From: Orlajensenia sp037404875
Lineage (GTDB): Bacteria; Actinomycetota; Actinomycetes; Actinomycetales; Microbacteriaceae
DNA: 64,000 bases
Direction: 5' to 3'
Assembly (NCBI RefSeq): GCF_037404875.1
Contig: NZ_JBBELO010000011.1
Coordinates: 124,001-188,000, forward strand
The notes beneath the pieces were generated by a model, which had not been told where the DNA came from, made no database searches, and saw nothing but the letters and a program-made list of their open reading frames with translations. The position numbers were made by a program, and so were the translations under genes. Shown here piece after piece: positions 34,020-42,908 of the stretch (the stretch's first letter is position 1; each line of letters begins with the position of its first letter).

Positions 34020-34762
34020 GCGCACTGCCGGCCGCCGTGCTGTTCGACCTCGACGACACCCTGTTCGCCCACCGGGCGGCGGTGGACCGGGGCATCCGCG
34101 CCCACATGCACGCCGTCGGCATCGCGCCGTCGGACACAGCAGCCGAACTCGCTGCGGTCGCGCTCTGGCGCGATCTCGAGGAACGCCACTACCACCGCTA
34201 CCTGCTGGGAGAGGTCGACTACGAGGCCCAGCGCCGCGATCGCGCCCGGGACTTCGCGGCGCAGCACGGCATCGAACTCGGTGACGCGGATGCCGCCGCC
34301 TGGTTCCGCGCCTACGTCGAGCACTATCGAGCCGCGTGGGCACTGCACGACGACGCCCTGCGCTGCCTCACGCGGCTGCGCGAGTTGCGGCCCGACCTGC
34401 GCATCGGACTGATCACCAACGGCGACGAGGAGTTCCAGCAACGCAAGGTGAGGGCCGTCGACCTCACGACGCGGCTGGACGCCGTTCTCGCCTCGGGCAC
34501 ACTCGGTTTCGCCAAGCCCGATCCCCGCATCTTCCGGCACGCCTGCGACGTGCTCGGCGTACCGGTCGGCGACGCCGCGTATGTCGGCGATCGCCTGCGT
34601 ACCGACGCGATCGGTGCCGCATCCGCCGGGCTGACGGGTGTCTGGCTCAACCGCCGCGGGCTCACGCCGCCACCCGCTGAAGCCGACGAGGCGCGCGCGC
34701 TCGGCGTCGTCGAGATCTCGACCCTCGATGAGCTCGTGGAGGCGCTGCAGGCTCGCGGGTGA
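34016..34762 (+). CDS. HAD family hydrolase
   Basis: 248-aa haloacid dehalogenase-type phosphatase. Motif I is LFDLDDTLFAH at residue 9 (nucleophile Asp and acid Asp), motif II LITNGD, motif III Lys in GFAKPDPRIF, and motif IV GDRLRTDAIGA. A helical cap sits between motifs I and II, placing it in subfamily I (pyrimidine 5'-nucleotidase/phosphoglycolate-like). Substrate not predictable. Last gene of the trpS run; the riboflavin riboswitch follows. Confidence 0.88.
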   Translation: MSALPAAVLFDLDDTLFAHRAAVDRGIRAHMHAVGIAPSDTAAELAAVALWRDLEERHYHRYLLGEVDYEAQRRDRARDFAAQHGIELGDADAAAWFRAYVEHYRAAWALHDDALRCLTRLRELRPDLRIGLITNGDEEFQQRKVRAVDLTTRLDAVLASGTLGFAKPDPRIFRHACDVLGVPVGDAAYVGDRLRTDAIGAASAGLTGVWLNRRGLTPPPAEADEARALGVVEISTLDELVEALQARG

Positions 34763-34821
34763 CGGCCCGTTTCGAGGGAATAGCTGCGCGCCCCGTGCGT
34801 TGACCTATCATCGAAGCAAGT

Positions 34822-34941
34822 AACGTGCTCCGGGGTCGGTGAGAGTCCGAACCGGCGGTGATAGTCCGCGAGCCGCCTCAGGCGGTTGATCCGGTGGAAT
34901 TCCGGTACCGACGGTTAAAGTCCGGATGGGAGGATGCACGC
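34822..34941 (+). ncRNA. FMN riboswitch (RFN element)
   Basis: Conserved RFN blocks are visible in order: CGGGGTCGGTGAGAGTCCGA, ACCGGCGGTGATAGTCCGCG, a variable arm (AGCCGCCTCAGGCGGTTG), ATCCGGTGGAATTCCGGTAC and CGACGGTTAAAGTCCGGATG. It precedes ribD by about 70 nt, the expected place. High FMN would shut off the rib operon, by transcription or translation control. A TATCAT -10 box lies at 34806-34811. Confidence 0.97.
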
Positions 34942-35012
34942 GTCGCTCGGCGTTGCCGGGTGACGGAACGGGCGTTGCCCGGCCCCGGAACTCGAGAGGA
35001 ACGAGATCCGGG

Positions 35013-36050
35013 ATGAGCACCACCAGCATCGACGACGTCGGCACGACTTTCGTGCCCGCGATGCGCCGTGCCATCGAACTCGCCGCCCGCGGGCCCGCGC
35101 GCGGCGTGAACCCGCAAGTCGGATGCGTCATCCTCGGCGAAGACGGTGCCGTGCTCGCCGAGGGCTGGCACCGCGGCGCGGGCACCGCGCACGCGGAGGT
35201 CGACGCCCTCTCCAAGCTCGGACCGGGTGGGGCTCGGGGCACCACCGCCGTCGTGACTCTCGAACCGTGCAATCACACCGGGCGTACGGGGCCGTGCAGT
35301 GAGGCGCTGATCGCCGCCGGAGTCGCCCGAGTCGTCTACGCCGTCGCCGATCCCACCGCTCACGCCGCCGGCGGGGCGCAGCGTCTTGCCCAGGCGGGAG
35401 TCGACGTGCTCGGCGGCGTTCTGGCGGACGAGGTGGAGTCCTTCCTCGGCAGCTGGCTCGCCGCGGCGCGGCTGCGGCGGCCGGTCGTCACCGTGAAGTG
35501 GGCGTCCAGCCTCGACGGTCGCGCTGCGGCCGCGGACGGCACCAGCCAGTGGATCACCGGGCCCGAGGCGCGTGCCGACGTTCACCGCCGCCGCGCCGAG
35601 AGCGACGCGATCGCCGTGGGAACCGGCACGGTAATCGCCGATGACCCCGCGCTGTCGGCCCGCCACCCCGATGGCAGCCTGATGGATTCGCAGCCCATCC
35701 CGGTCGTGTTCGGCCGCAGCGCCACGCCGGCGGATGCCGCACTGCGGCAGGGACCGAACGAGCCGGTCTTCCTCACAGGCGCAGACCTCGCGGCCGACCT
35801 GGCGCAGTTGCACTCCCGCGGCATCCGGTCGCTGTTCGTGGAGGGCGGCCCTCGGCTGGTGAGTTCCCTCCTCGCCGAGCGGCTCGTGGACCAGGTGCTC
35901 GTCTATCTCGCGCCCGCACTCATCGGCGGGCCGAAGACGGCCATCGGTGACATCGGCGTCGACACGATCGGCGACGCCATGCGCCTGGAGTTGACCGGCG
36001 TCGACCGACTCGGCGAGGACATCGTGCTCCTCGCCCGACCCAAGAACTGA
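35013..36050 (+). CDS. ribD: bifunctional diaminohydroxyphosphoribosylaminopyrimidine deaminase / 5-amino-6-(5-phosphoribosylamino)uracil reductase
   Basis: 345 aa, second and third steps of riboflavin synthesis. The N-terminal deaminase domain has Zn motifs HAEVDAL near residue 59 and PCNHTGRTGPC near residue 83. The C-terminal reductase domain has VKWASSLDGRAAA, GTGTVIADDP and FVEGGPRLVSSL. The ATG at 35013 follows GGAACGAG; an in-frame start upstream lies inside the riboswitch. First gene of the operon. Confidence 0.95.
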   Translation: MSTTSIDDVGTTFVPAMRRAIELAARGPARGVNPQVGCVILGEDGAVLAEGWHRGAGTAHAEVDALSKLGPGGARGTTAVVTLEPCNHTGRTGPCSEALIAAGVARVVYAVADPTAHAAGGAQRLAQAGVDVLGGVLADEVESFLGSWLAAARLRRPVVTVKWASSLDGRAAAADGTSQWITGPEARADVHRRRAESDAIAVGTGTVIADDPALSARHPDGSLMDSQPIPVVFGRSATPADAALRQGPNEPVFLTGADLAADLAQLHSRGIRSLFVEGGPRLVSSLLAERLVDQVLVYLAPALIGGPKTAIGDIGVDTIGDAMRLELTGVDRLGEDIVLLARPKN

Positions 36051-36060
36051 GAGGACCACC

Positions 36061-36738
36061 ATGTTCACCGGAATCATCGAGCAGATCGGGCGTATCGAGG
36101 CCGTCGAGCGCTCCGGCGACTCGGCCCGCGTCACCGTGCGCGGCCCGCTGGTGCTGAGCGACGTGCATCACGGAGACTCCATCTCCGTCAGCGGGGTGTG
36201 CCTCACGGTGGTGGACTTCACCGAGGAGACCTTCACGGCCGACGTCATGGCCCAGACCCTGGCCGTCTCGGCGCTCGGGGCGGTCCACCCGGGATCGGCG
36301 GTCAACCTCGAGCGCGCGGCAGCGGTCGGCGACAGGCTCGGCGGCCACATCGTGCAGGGCCACATCGACGGCACCGCCCGCGTGCTGTCCATCACCGAGG
36401 GCAGCGCCTGGCGCGTCGTTCGGTTCAGCCTCGACGAACAGCACGCGCCCCTCGTCGTCGACAAGGGCTCGATCGCGGTCGACGGCACCTCGCTCACCGT
36501 CAGCGCCGTCGGCGGCGGGCTCTCCGACGGCTGGTTCGAGGTCTCGCTCATCCCCGAGACGCTCTCAGCGACCACGCTCGGCGAGCGCGTGGTGGGCGAT
36601 CTCGTCAACATCGAGACCGACATCCTGGCCCGCCACGTGCAGCGGATGCTGTCACTCGGCGCCCCTGAGGGCGACCAACACACCCTGCCGTCCTCGGTCT
36701 TCTCGACCGAGCCGGCCATCGAAGGGAGCACACGATGA
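36061..36738 (+). CDS. ribE: riboflavin synthase alpha subunit
   Basis: 225 aa, dismutates two 6,7-dimethyl-8-ribityllumazine to riboflavin. Two tandem lumazine-binding barrels start with MFTGIIEQIGRIE and HIVQGHIDGTARV; the motifs SVSGVCLTVVDF and AVDGTSLTVSAV occur once in each half, as expected. It starts 10 nt after ribD and overlaps ribBA by ATGA. Confidence 0.95.
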   Translation: MFTGIIEQIGRIEAVERSGDSARVTVRGPLVLSDVHHGDSISVSGVCLTVVDFTEETFTADVMAQTLAVSALGAVHPGSAVNLERAAAVGDRLGGHIVQGHIDGTARVLSITEGSAWRVVRFSLDEQHAPLVVDKGSIAVDGTSLTVSAVGGGLSDGWFEVSLIPETLSATTLGERVVGDLVNIETDILARHVQRMLSLGAPEGDQHTLPSSVFSTEPAIEGSTR

Positions 36739-38036
36739 GTCTCGCGACCATCCCAGAAGTCCTCGACGCACTGCGCTCAGGCAAGCCCGTCATCGTGGCC
36801 GACGATGAGGCACGGGAGAACGAGGGCGACGCCATCATGGCGGCCGAGCTCGCCAGCCAGGAGTGGATCGCCTGGATGGTGCGCCACACCTCGGGCTTCC
36901 TGTGCGCCCCGATGCCCAACGAGTTCGCCGACCGGCTCGAGCTGCCCCTCATGACGCAGCAGAACCAGGACTCCCACGGTACCGCGTACACGATCACCGT
37001 CGATGCGACCGACCGGCTCTCCACGGGCATCAGCGCCGCCGACCGCGCTCACACCCTGCGTGTGCTGGCCGATCCGGCATCCTCGCCGGAGAGCCTCATC
37101 CGCCCCGGGCACGTGCTCCCGCTGCGCGCGGTCGACGGCGGCGTGCGCCAGCGCGGCGGGCACACCGAGGCCGCGGTCGACCTCATGAAGCTCGCGGGCC
37201 TCTCCCCGGTCGGCGTCATCGGCGAGATCGTGGCCGATGACGGCGAGATGATGCGCCTGCCCGGGCTCATCGAGCTCGGCGAGCGCGAGAACCTTCCCGT
37301 GACGACCGTTGCCGCGATCGTGGACTGGCTGCAGCAGTGGCACTGCGACACCGACGTGCCGATCGTCGTGCCGATCCCCGAGTCCTCGCGCGTGGATTTC
37401 GAGGTGGAGACGACGGTTCCCACCTCCCACGGCCCCTTCAAGGTGCGCGCGTACCGCGACCGCCAGACCGGTGCAGACCATGTCGCCATCGTCGCCGGTG
37501 ATCCTGCGCCGGAGGGCGCCCTCATCCGCGTGCACTCGGAGTGCCTGACCGGCGAGGCGTTCGGATCGCTCAAGTGCGAGTGCGGCCCGCAGCTCGACAC
37601 CGCGCTCGACACCATCCAGCGCGACGGAGGCGTCGTCATCTACCTGCGCGGCCACGAGGGCCGCGGCATCGGCCTGATCAACAAGCTGCGCGCCTACCGG
37701 CTGCAGGAGGACGGCCTCGACACGCTCGACGCCAACCTCGCGCTCGGCCTGCCCGCGGATGCCCGTGACTACGGCGCGGCGACGGCCATCCTCGAGGACA
37801 TGGGCATCCGTTCCGTTCGGCTGCTCACCAACAACCCCGAGAAGGTGCGCCAGCTCGAGGAGCGCGGCGTGCGCGTGCTCGAACGCGTTCCGCTCGTGGT
37901 CGGCGTGGGCGCCTTCAACGAGGGCTACCTCGAGACCAAGCGCGAGCGCATGGGCCACACCATCGCGGCCGACCAGCTTCTGGACGCGGCCGCCGAACTG
38001 AGTAACGAAACCCTTCTGGAAGGACACGCATCATGA
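36735..38036 (+). CDS. ribBA: bifunctional 3,4-dihydroxy-2-butanone-4-phosphate synthase / GTP cyclohydrolase II
   Basis: 433 aa. The RibB half (about 1-205) has DDEARENEGD and RGGHTEAAVDL. The RibA half (about 210-405) has the zinc site HSECLTGEAFGSLKCECGPQ and RGHEGRGIGLINKLRAYRLQ. It makes both riboflavin precursors, the four-carbon unit from ribulose 5-phosphate and the pyrimidine from GTP. ATGA overlaps join it to ribE and ribH. Confidence 0.95.
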   Translation: MSLATIPEVLDALRSGKPVIVADDEARENEGDAIMAAELASQEWIAWMVRHTSGFLCAPMPNEFADRLELPLMTQQNQDSHGTAYTITVDATDRLSTGISAADRAHTLRVLADPASSPESLIRPGHVLPLRAVDGGVRQRGGHTEAAVDLMKLAGLSPVGVIGEIVADDGEMMRLPGLIELGERENLPVTTVAAIVDWLQQWHCDTDVPIVVPIPESSRVDFEVETTVPTSHGPFKVRAYRDRQTGADHVAIVAGDPAPEGALIRVHSECLTGEAFGSLKCECGPQLDTALDTIQRDGGVVIYLRGHEGRGIGLINKLRAYRLQEDGLDTLDANLALGLPADARDYGAATAILEDMGIRSVRLLTNNPEKVRQLEERGVRVLERVPLVVGVGAFNEGYLETKRERMGHTIAADQLLDAAAELSNETLLEGHAS

Positions 38037-38503
38037 GCGGAGCAGGCTCCCCCACCCTCGACACGGACGGCACCGGCCTGAACGTGGTGATCGTCGCCGG
38101 CCTGTGGCACACGCAGATCAGCGACGGCCTCATCGCCGGCGCGACCCGCGCGCTCGAGGCGTCGGGTGCCTCCTACCGCCTCGTGCGCGTTCCGGGCAGC
38201 TTTGAGCTGCCCGTCGCCGCCAAAGCGGCCCTCGACGCCGGCGCCGACGCGGTGGTGGCGCTCGGCGTCATCATCCGGGGAGGCACGCCGCACTTCGAGT
38301 ACGTCTCGGCCGCCGCGACCGACGGGCTCACCCGCGTGGCCATCGATGCCGGCAAGCCCGTCGGGTTCGGGGTGCTGACCCTCGACGACGAACAGCAGGG
38401 CATCGATCGCGCCGGCCTGCCGGGCTCGAAGGAGGACAAGGGGGCCGAGGCCGCCGAGGCCGCCATCGCGACGGCGCGGGTGCTGCGAGCGCTGCGCGCC
38501 TGA
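38033..38503 (+). CDS. ribH: 6,7-dimethyl-8-ribityllumazine synthase
   Basis: 156 aa, the usual size for a subunit of the icosahedral or pentameric lumazine synthase. Motifs VVIVAGLWHTQIS, VRVPGSFELP, ALGVIIRGGTPHFEYVS (catalytic His) and FGVLTLDDEQQ are visible. Last gene of the rib operon, overlapping ribBA by four bases. Confidence 0.95.
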   Translation: MSGAGSPTLDTDGTGLNVVIVAGLWHTQISDGLIAGATRALEASGASYRLVRVPGSFELPVAAKAALDAGADAVVALGVIIRGGTPHFEYVSAAATDGLTRVAIDAGKPVGFGVLTLDDEQQGIDRAGLPGSKEDKGAEAAEAAIATARVLRALRA

Positions 38504-38586
38504 GGCTCGGTGGTGTCCCCCGATTGGCAATGCAGGGGTACGCGGGCGTAACGTGGTCGGGTTGCCACAAGCGACGGCTCTTCACG

Positions 38587-38632
38587 TGACGCACCGCCAG
38601 ACCGGTGAACCCGACCCGGTGCGGATGCGTCA
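38587..38632 (+). promoter_or_regulatory. structured leader hairpin ahead of the MHS transporter gene
   Basis: The arms TGACGCA and TGCGTCA, with inner CCGC/GCGG and ACCGGT/ACCCGGT pairing, enclose GAACCCG. The hairpin lies in a leader of about 110 nt after a possible TAACGT -10 at 38549. It does not match a riboswitch class I recognise. Confidence 0.35.
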
Positions 38633-38661
38633 TCCCGCCTTCCCTTGGAGTACAGCACCTC

Positions 38662-40023
38662 ATGTCGATCTCAGCAGCTGAGCTCGCGTCCGCAGCCCTG
38701 CCCGCCAACCCGCGCTCGCGCGTGGTGCTGGCGAGCCTCATCGGGACCACGATCGAGTTCTACGACTTCTACGTCTACGCGACGGCGGCCGTCCTGGTCT
38801 TCCCGCATCTCTTCTTCCCCACCGGCGACGCGACGACCGCACTGCTCGCATCCTTCGCCGTGTTCGGCGCCGCGATGGTCGCGCGCCCCCTCGGGGCCGT
38901 GTTCTTCGGCCACCTCGGCGACAAGCGCGGCCGAAAGGTCACCCTCGTCGGCGCGCTGCTGACCATGGGCGTCGCGACCTTCGCCATCGGCCTGCTCCCC
39001 ACCTACACGGCGGTGGGCTGGTTCGCTCCCCTGCTGCTCGTCATCCTGCGGTTGGCACAGGGCTTCGCCCTCGGCGGCGAATGGAGCGGCGCGGCGCTGG
39101 TCGCAACCGAGAACGCGCCGAAGGGCAAGCGCGCCTGGTACGGCACGTTCCCGCAGCTCGGTGCGCCCATCGGCTTCATCATCGCCAACGGGCTCTTCCT
39201 CATCATCGCCGCGGTTCTGCCGAGCGATGACCCGTCGACGCCGTCGGCCGCGTTCCTGGACTGGGGCTGGCGCATCCCGTTCCTGTTCTCGGTGGTCATG
39301 GTCGCCGTCGGCCTCTGGGTGCGGCTGCGACTGGTGGAGAGCACCGCCTTCACGGCGGTGCGCGAGAAGGGCGCCATCCGCAAGGTGCCCCTCGCCGCCG
39401 TCTTCCGCAACAACTGGCGTGAGCTCATCCTCGGCACCTTCTTCATGCTCGCCACCTACGTGTTGTTCTACCTCATGACCACCTTCTCGCTGAGCTACGG
39501 CCGCGCGCCCATCGAAGCCGCCGAGGGCGCCCAGCCCGGCCTCGGCTACTCGTACAACACGTTCGTGCTGATGCTCATCGCCGGTGTCGTCTTCTTCGGC
39601 CTGTTCACGCTGCTCTCGGGGCCGTGGGCCGATCGCTGGGGCCGTCGCCGCACCCTGATCTGGGTCACCCTGGGCATCATCGTGTTCGGTCTAGTCTGGG
39701 TACCGCTGCTCGGCGCCGGATTCGTCGGCGTCATGCTCTGGCTCATCATCGGGTTCAGCCTCATGGGAATGACGTTCGGGCCGATGGGAGCCCTGCTGCC
39801 CGAGCTGTTCCCCACGAACGTGCGCTACACGGGCTCCGGCATCTCGTACAACGTCGCGTCGATCCTGGGAGCCGCCGTCGCGCCGTTCATCGCCGTGGCG
39901 CTCTGGGCCGCCGGCGATGGCAGCCCGTTCTGGGTCGGGGTCTACCTGTCGGTGATGGCCGTGCTCACGCTCATCGCACTGCTCGTCAGCCGCGAGACCA
40001 AGGACATCGACATCGACCGCTGA
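38662..40023 (+). CDS. MFS transporter, metabolite:H+ symporter (MHS) family
   Basis: 453-aa twelve-helix major facilitator. The MHS signature SLIGTTIEFYDFYVYATAA opens helix 1, GHLGDKRGRKVTLV is the loop 2-3 motif, and LILRLAQGFALGGEWSGAA is helix 4. Family members take up organic acids, shikimate, alpha-ketoglutarate or betaine; the substrate is not evident. ATG at 38662 has GGAG about 12 nt upstream. It is monocistronic, with a hairpin leader and a good terminator. Confidence 0.88.
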   Translation: MSISAAELASAALPANPRSRVVLASLIGTTIEFYDFYVYATAAVLVFPHLFFPTGDATTALLASFAVFGAAMVARPLGAVFFGHLGDKRGRKVTLVGALLTMGVATFAIGLLPTYTAVGWFAPLLLVILRLAQGFALGGEWSGAALVATENAPKGKRAWYGTFPQLGAPIGFIIANGLFLIIAAVLPSDDPSTPSAAFLDWGWRIPFLFSVVMVAVGLWVRLRLVESTAFTAVREKGAIRKVPLAAVFRNNWRELILGTFFMLATYVLFYLMTTFSLSYGRAPIEAAEGAQPGLGYSYNTFVLMLIAGVVFFGLFTLLSGPWADRWGRRRTLIWVTLGIIVFGLVWVPLLGAGFVGVMLWLIIGFSLMGMTFGPMGALLPELFPTNVRYTGSGISYNVASILGAAVAPFIAVALWAAGDGSPFWVGVYLSVMAVLTLIALLVSRETKDIDIDR

Positions 40024-40035
40024 GCGGAGTGATGA

Positions 40036-40076
40036 AAAGGGGCGGATGCCGCGTTTCGCGCAGTATCCGCCCCTTT
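40036..40076. terminator. bidirectional rho-independent terminator
   Basis: A perfect 12-bp stem AAAGGGGCGGAT / ATCCGCCCCTTT with a loop holding a small GCG/CGC stem. It stands between the convergent MFS and ABC-2 permease genes and its ends supply A and T runs in both directions. Confidence 0.8.
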
Positions 40077-40106
40077 CGCATAGGTGGGTCGGCAGCCACT
40101 CCGATC

Positions 40107-40940
40107 TCAGTCGAGGAAGAGCGTCCGCAGCCGCCGCGTCGTGAAGACAAGACCGACGAGGATCATCACGGCGTAGTAGAGCACATGCCAGAGCAGCCCC
40201 CAGCTCACGTCGCCGGTGGTCAGCCCGCGCACCAAGGCCACACCGTGCCACAGGGGAAGCGCCTGAACGATCCACTGCAGAACCGGCGGGTAGACGCTCA
40301 GTGGATAGAAGGTTCCGGAGATGAGGAACATCGGCAGCATCACGAAGTTGATGATGTCCATCTGCTGGAACGTCTTCATGTAGCTCGTGACGCCCATGCC
40401 GAAACTCGCGAAGCCGAACGCGATCATGAGCACGGCGGGCAGGGCGAGCAGCGCCCACCACGACAGGTTCAGGCCGAGGGCCTGCATCACCAGCATGAAG
40501 CCGACCGCGTAGAGGGCGCCGCGCAAGAGCGCGAGCACAATCTCGCCGAGCGCGACATCCAGCGGCCCAAGGGAGGTCGACAGCATCCCCTCGTAGAGCT
40601 TCGCGTACTGCATCTTGAAGAACACGTTCCACGTCGAGTCGTAGATCGCGCCGTTCATCGCCGCCACCGCCAGCAGCGCCGGAGCGATATATGCAGGATA
40701 GGGAATGGAGGCGCCGCTGTCGGTCGTGATCTTTCCTACGAGCCCGCCGAGCCCCACGCCGAGGGAGAGCAGGTAGAAGATGGGCTCGAAGACGCCGCTC
40801 AGCATCACGACCCAGTTGGTGCTGCGCGTGGCACGCCAGCCGCGGAACACCACGGCCCGCGCATTGCGCCCGTACAACGCGCGCAGCGGCCGCTGGTCCA
40901 GGCTGCTCGGCACGAGCGCCGTCTCGCGCACCTGCGTCAT
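40107..40940 (-). CDS. ABC-2 type transporter permease (distal)
   Basis: 277 aa, six membrane helices of the ABC-2 family (DrrB/NodJ-like). The start MTQVRETALVPSS at 40940 overlaps the upstream permease stop (ATGA). The FEPIFYLLSLGVGLGGL helix and the LPMFLISGTFYPL signature identify the family, also present in the partner (LPMTLFSGTFFPL). With its partner and the ATPase it would export a lipid, glycolipid or drug; the substrate is unknown. Confidence 0.85.
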   Translation of the reverse strand: MTQVRETALVPSSLDQRPLRALYGRNARAVVFRGWRATRSTNWVVMLSGVFEPIFYLLSLGVGLGGLVGKITTDSGASIPYPAYIAPALLAVAAMNGAIYDSTWNVFFKMQYAKLYEGMLSTSLGPLDVALGEIVLALLRGALYAVGFMLVMQALGLNLSWWALLALPAVLMIAFGFASFGMGVTSYMKTFQQMDIINFVMLPMFLISGTFYPLSVYPPVLQWIVQALPLWHGVALVRGLTTGDVSWGLLWHVLYYAVMILVGLVFTTRRLRTLFLD

Positions 40941-41782
40941 GAGTTCAGCCTCCGTGCGGCGATGCGCCGGGAGATGATCCAGCCGGCGGCCAGCATCCCG
41001 AGCAGGTAGAGAACGTGCACGAGGGTGAGCCAGAGCGGCTCCGAGTAGCCGAACGATGCGATGCGGGCCAGCTGCGCTCCATGCCAGAGCGGCGAGATCC
41101 AGCCGATCCACTGCACGGCGAGGGGAAGCTGTGCGAGCGGGAAGAAGGTGCCCGAGAACAGCGTCATCGGCAGCACCACGACGCGCATGACGATCGAGAG
41201 CTGGCCGGTGTCCTCCTCGATCGTCGAGCTGTAGGCCATCAGCACCGCGCCGAACGCCATCCCCGTCAACACCACCGCCGGCAGCATGAGCACGCCGGTG
41301 GGCGACGGCACCGCGCCGAAGGCGAGCATGAGCAGAAAGTAGAGAACGCAGGTGAGCGCCATGCGCAGGGCCACCGAGATGACCAGGCCACCGACGATCT
41401 GGGGCGGTCGGATGGGCGAGGAGGCGATGCCCGAGAAGGTGGGGTTCCACTTGTAGCCGACCATGACGGGGTAGGTGAACTCCTCGGCCGCCGCGGTGAT
41501 GGCGGCGCTCGCCAGCAGCGCGGGCGCGACGAAGACGAGGTAGCCCACCCCGTCGATCGACTCGTCGCCCAGGTTGGCGTCGATGAGGCCGGCCAGTCCG
41601 ACTCCCAGAACGTAGAGGTAGATGATGGGCGAGCCGATGCTGCTGGCGAGGATGGTTCCGCCGTAGCTGCGCATGACGCGAAGCCGGTGCAGGGCGACGT
41701 ACCAGGCGCCGAATCGGCGGGGGCGGGCGGCGGCCGCGATGGCGCGGGCCGCATCCGTCGTCGAAGGCTGCGCGATGCTCAT
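40937..41782 (-). CDS. ABC-2 type transporter permease (proximal)
   Basis: 281 aa, a paralogue of the next permease with the same SGTFFPL signature and IGWISPLWHGAQLARI near the C-terminus (the partner has VQALPLWHGVALVRG). The ATG at 41782 overlaps the ATPase stop. The two presumably form a heterodimeric channel. Confidence 0.85.
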   Translation of the reverse strand: MSIAQPSTTDAARAIAAAARPRRFGAWYVALHRLRVMRSYGGTILASSIGSPIIYLYVLGVGLAGLIDANLGDESIDGVGYLVFVAPALLASAAITAAAEEFTYPVMVGYKWNPTFSGIASSPIRPPQIVGGLVISVALRMALTCVLYFLLMLAFGAVPSPTGVLMLPAVVLTGMAFGAVLMAYSSTIEEDTGQLSIVMRVVVLPMTLFSGTFFPLAQLPLAVQWIGWISPLWHGAQLARIASFGYSEPLWLTLVHVLYLLGMLAAGWIISRRIAARRLNS

Positions 41783-42705
41783 TCGATGAGGCTCCGGCCG
41801 GTGAGCCTGAGGAAGACGTCTTCGAGGCTCGAGCGGCGCACGAGGCTCGTCAGCGGGCGCAGCCCGGCCTCGGTCACCCGCACGAGTTCCGCCTCGCCGT
41901 CGTCGCTGTAGATGAGGATGCGATCGGGAAGCACTTCCACCCTCTCGCCCACGTCGGCGAGCCGGGCCGCGACCTCGGCGTTGCGGTCGCTGCCGAAGCG
42001 CAGCTCGAGAACTTCGCGGGTGGAGTACGTGCGAATGAGCTGCGCGGGCGAGCCCTCGGCCATGATGCGGCCTTTGTCGACCACCACGAGCCGGTCGCAG
42101 AGCTGCTCGGCCTCGTCCATGTAGTGGGTCGTGAGCAGCAGCGTCGTGCCCTGCTCCTTCAGCCGGAACAGGCGGTCCCAGAGGATGTGGCGGGCCTGCG
42201 GGTCCAGGCCCGTCGTCGGCTCGTCGAGCAGCAGGATGCGCGGGTCGTTGATGAGGGCGCGCGCGATGGTCAGTCGGCGTTTCATGCCGCCCGACAGGTC
42301 GTCGACCTTCGCCTTGGCCTTGTCTTCGAGCTGGGCGAAGGAGAGCAGTTCGTCGGCGCGGGCAGCGACCTTCCGCGCCGGCAGGCCGAAGTAGCGGCCG
42401 TAGACGAGCAGGTTCTCGCGAACCCGCAACTCGGTGTCGAGGTTGTCGGCCTGCGGCACGACGCCGAGCAGCGAGCGGATCTCGGGCCCGAAGCGGTCGG
42501 GGTCGAGGCCGAGGATGCGCAACTCGCCCGACGTTCGGGTGGAGACGGCGCCGACCATTCTCATGGTGGTCGACTTCCCCGCGCCATTGGGACCGAGGAG
42601 TCCGAAGGACTCCCCTGGCGCGACCTCGAACGAGATTCCGTCGACGGCGGTGAAGTCCTTATAGACCTTGACGAGGTTCTCGGCGACGACGACGGCATCA
42701 GACAC
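41779..42705 (-). CDS. ABC-2 transporter ATP-binding protein (NodI/DrrA-like)
   Basis: 308 aa. Walker A GPNGAGKS near residue 38, Q-loop VPQADNLD, signature DLSGGMKRRLTIA and Walker B ILLLDEPTTGLD, followed by the H-loop TTHYMDEAEQL. The C-terminal 80 residues match the DrrA-type accessory domain. First gene of a three-gene exporter operon linked by ATGA overlaps. Efflux or surface lipid/glycan export is the family role. Confidence 0.9.
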   Translation of the reverse strand: MSDAVVVAENLVKVYKDFTAVDGISFEVAPGESFGLLGPNGAGKSTTMRMVGAVSTRTSGELRILGLDPDRFGPEIRSLLGVVPQADNLDTELRVRENLLVYGRYFGLPARKVAARADELLSFAQLEDKAKAKVDDLSGGMKRRLTIARALINDPRILLLDEPTTGLDPQARHILWDRLFRLKEQGTTLLLTTHYMDEAEQLCDRLVVVDKGRIMAEGSPAQLIRTYSTREVLELRFGSDRNAEVAARLADVGERVEVLPDRILIYSDDGEAELVRVTEAGLRPLTSLVRRSSLEDVFLRLTGRSLIE

Positions 42706-42761
42706 GCTCCCACGCTAGCCGACCCCGGCGACGCCGCTTCGCGATCGCAGCACCCCGAACC

Positions 42762-42838
42762 CGCAGAAACCGAGGGTGCAGCCACACCGAACCCGCAGGA
42801 GAGAAGGGTGTCAGGCACCCGCACCCTCGGTTTTTGCG
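42762..42838. repeat. 18-bp inverted repeat between the divergent ABC-2 and psuG genes
   Basis: CGCAGAAACCGAGGGTGC pairs with GCACCCTCGGTTTTTGCG (one G-U) around a loop of about 41 nt. It looks like a terminator with a T-run on the plus strand, yet it lies upstream of both start codons. Confidence 0.7.
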
Positions 42839-42873
42839 TTCTCGGCGCTCAGAAGCGTCGCCCGAGCGCGGGG

Positions 42874-42902
42874 CTGACGCAGCATCCGCGCCGCCGTAGC
42901 AT
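42874..42902 (+). promoter_or_regulatory. leaderless promoter of psuG
   Basis: -35 CTGACG (42874-42879), 17-nt spacer, -10 TAGCAT (42897-42902), then 6 nt (GGCGGA) to the ATG at 42909. It is among the best matched of the leaderless promoters in the window. Confidence 0.6.
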
Positions 42903-42908
42903 GGCGGA

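Noticed and set aside
42762..42838. Ordinary rho-independent terminator of an upstream gene
   Set aside because: Both flanking genes diverge from this region, so no annotated gene ends here; it is listed as an inverted repeat of unknown role.
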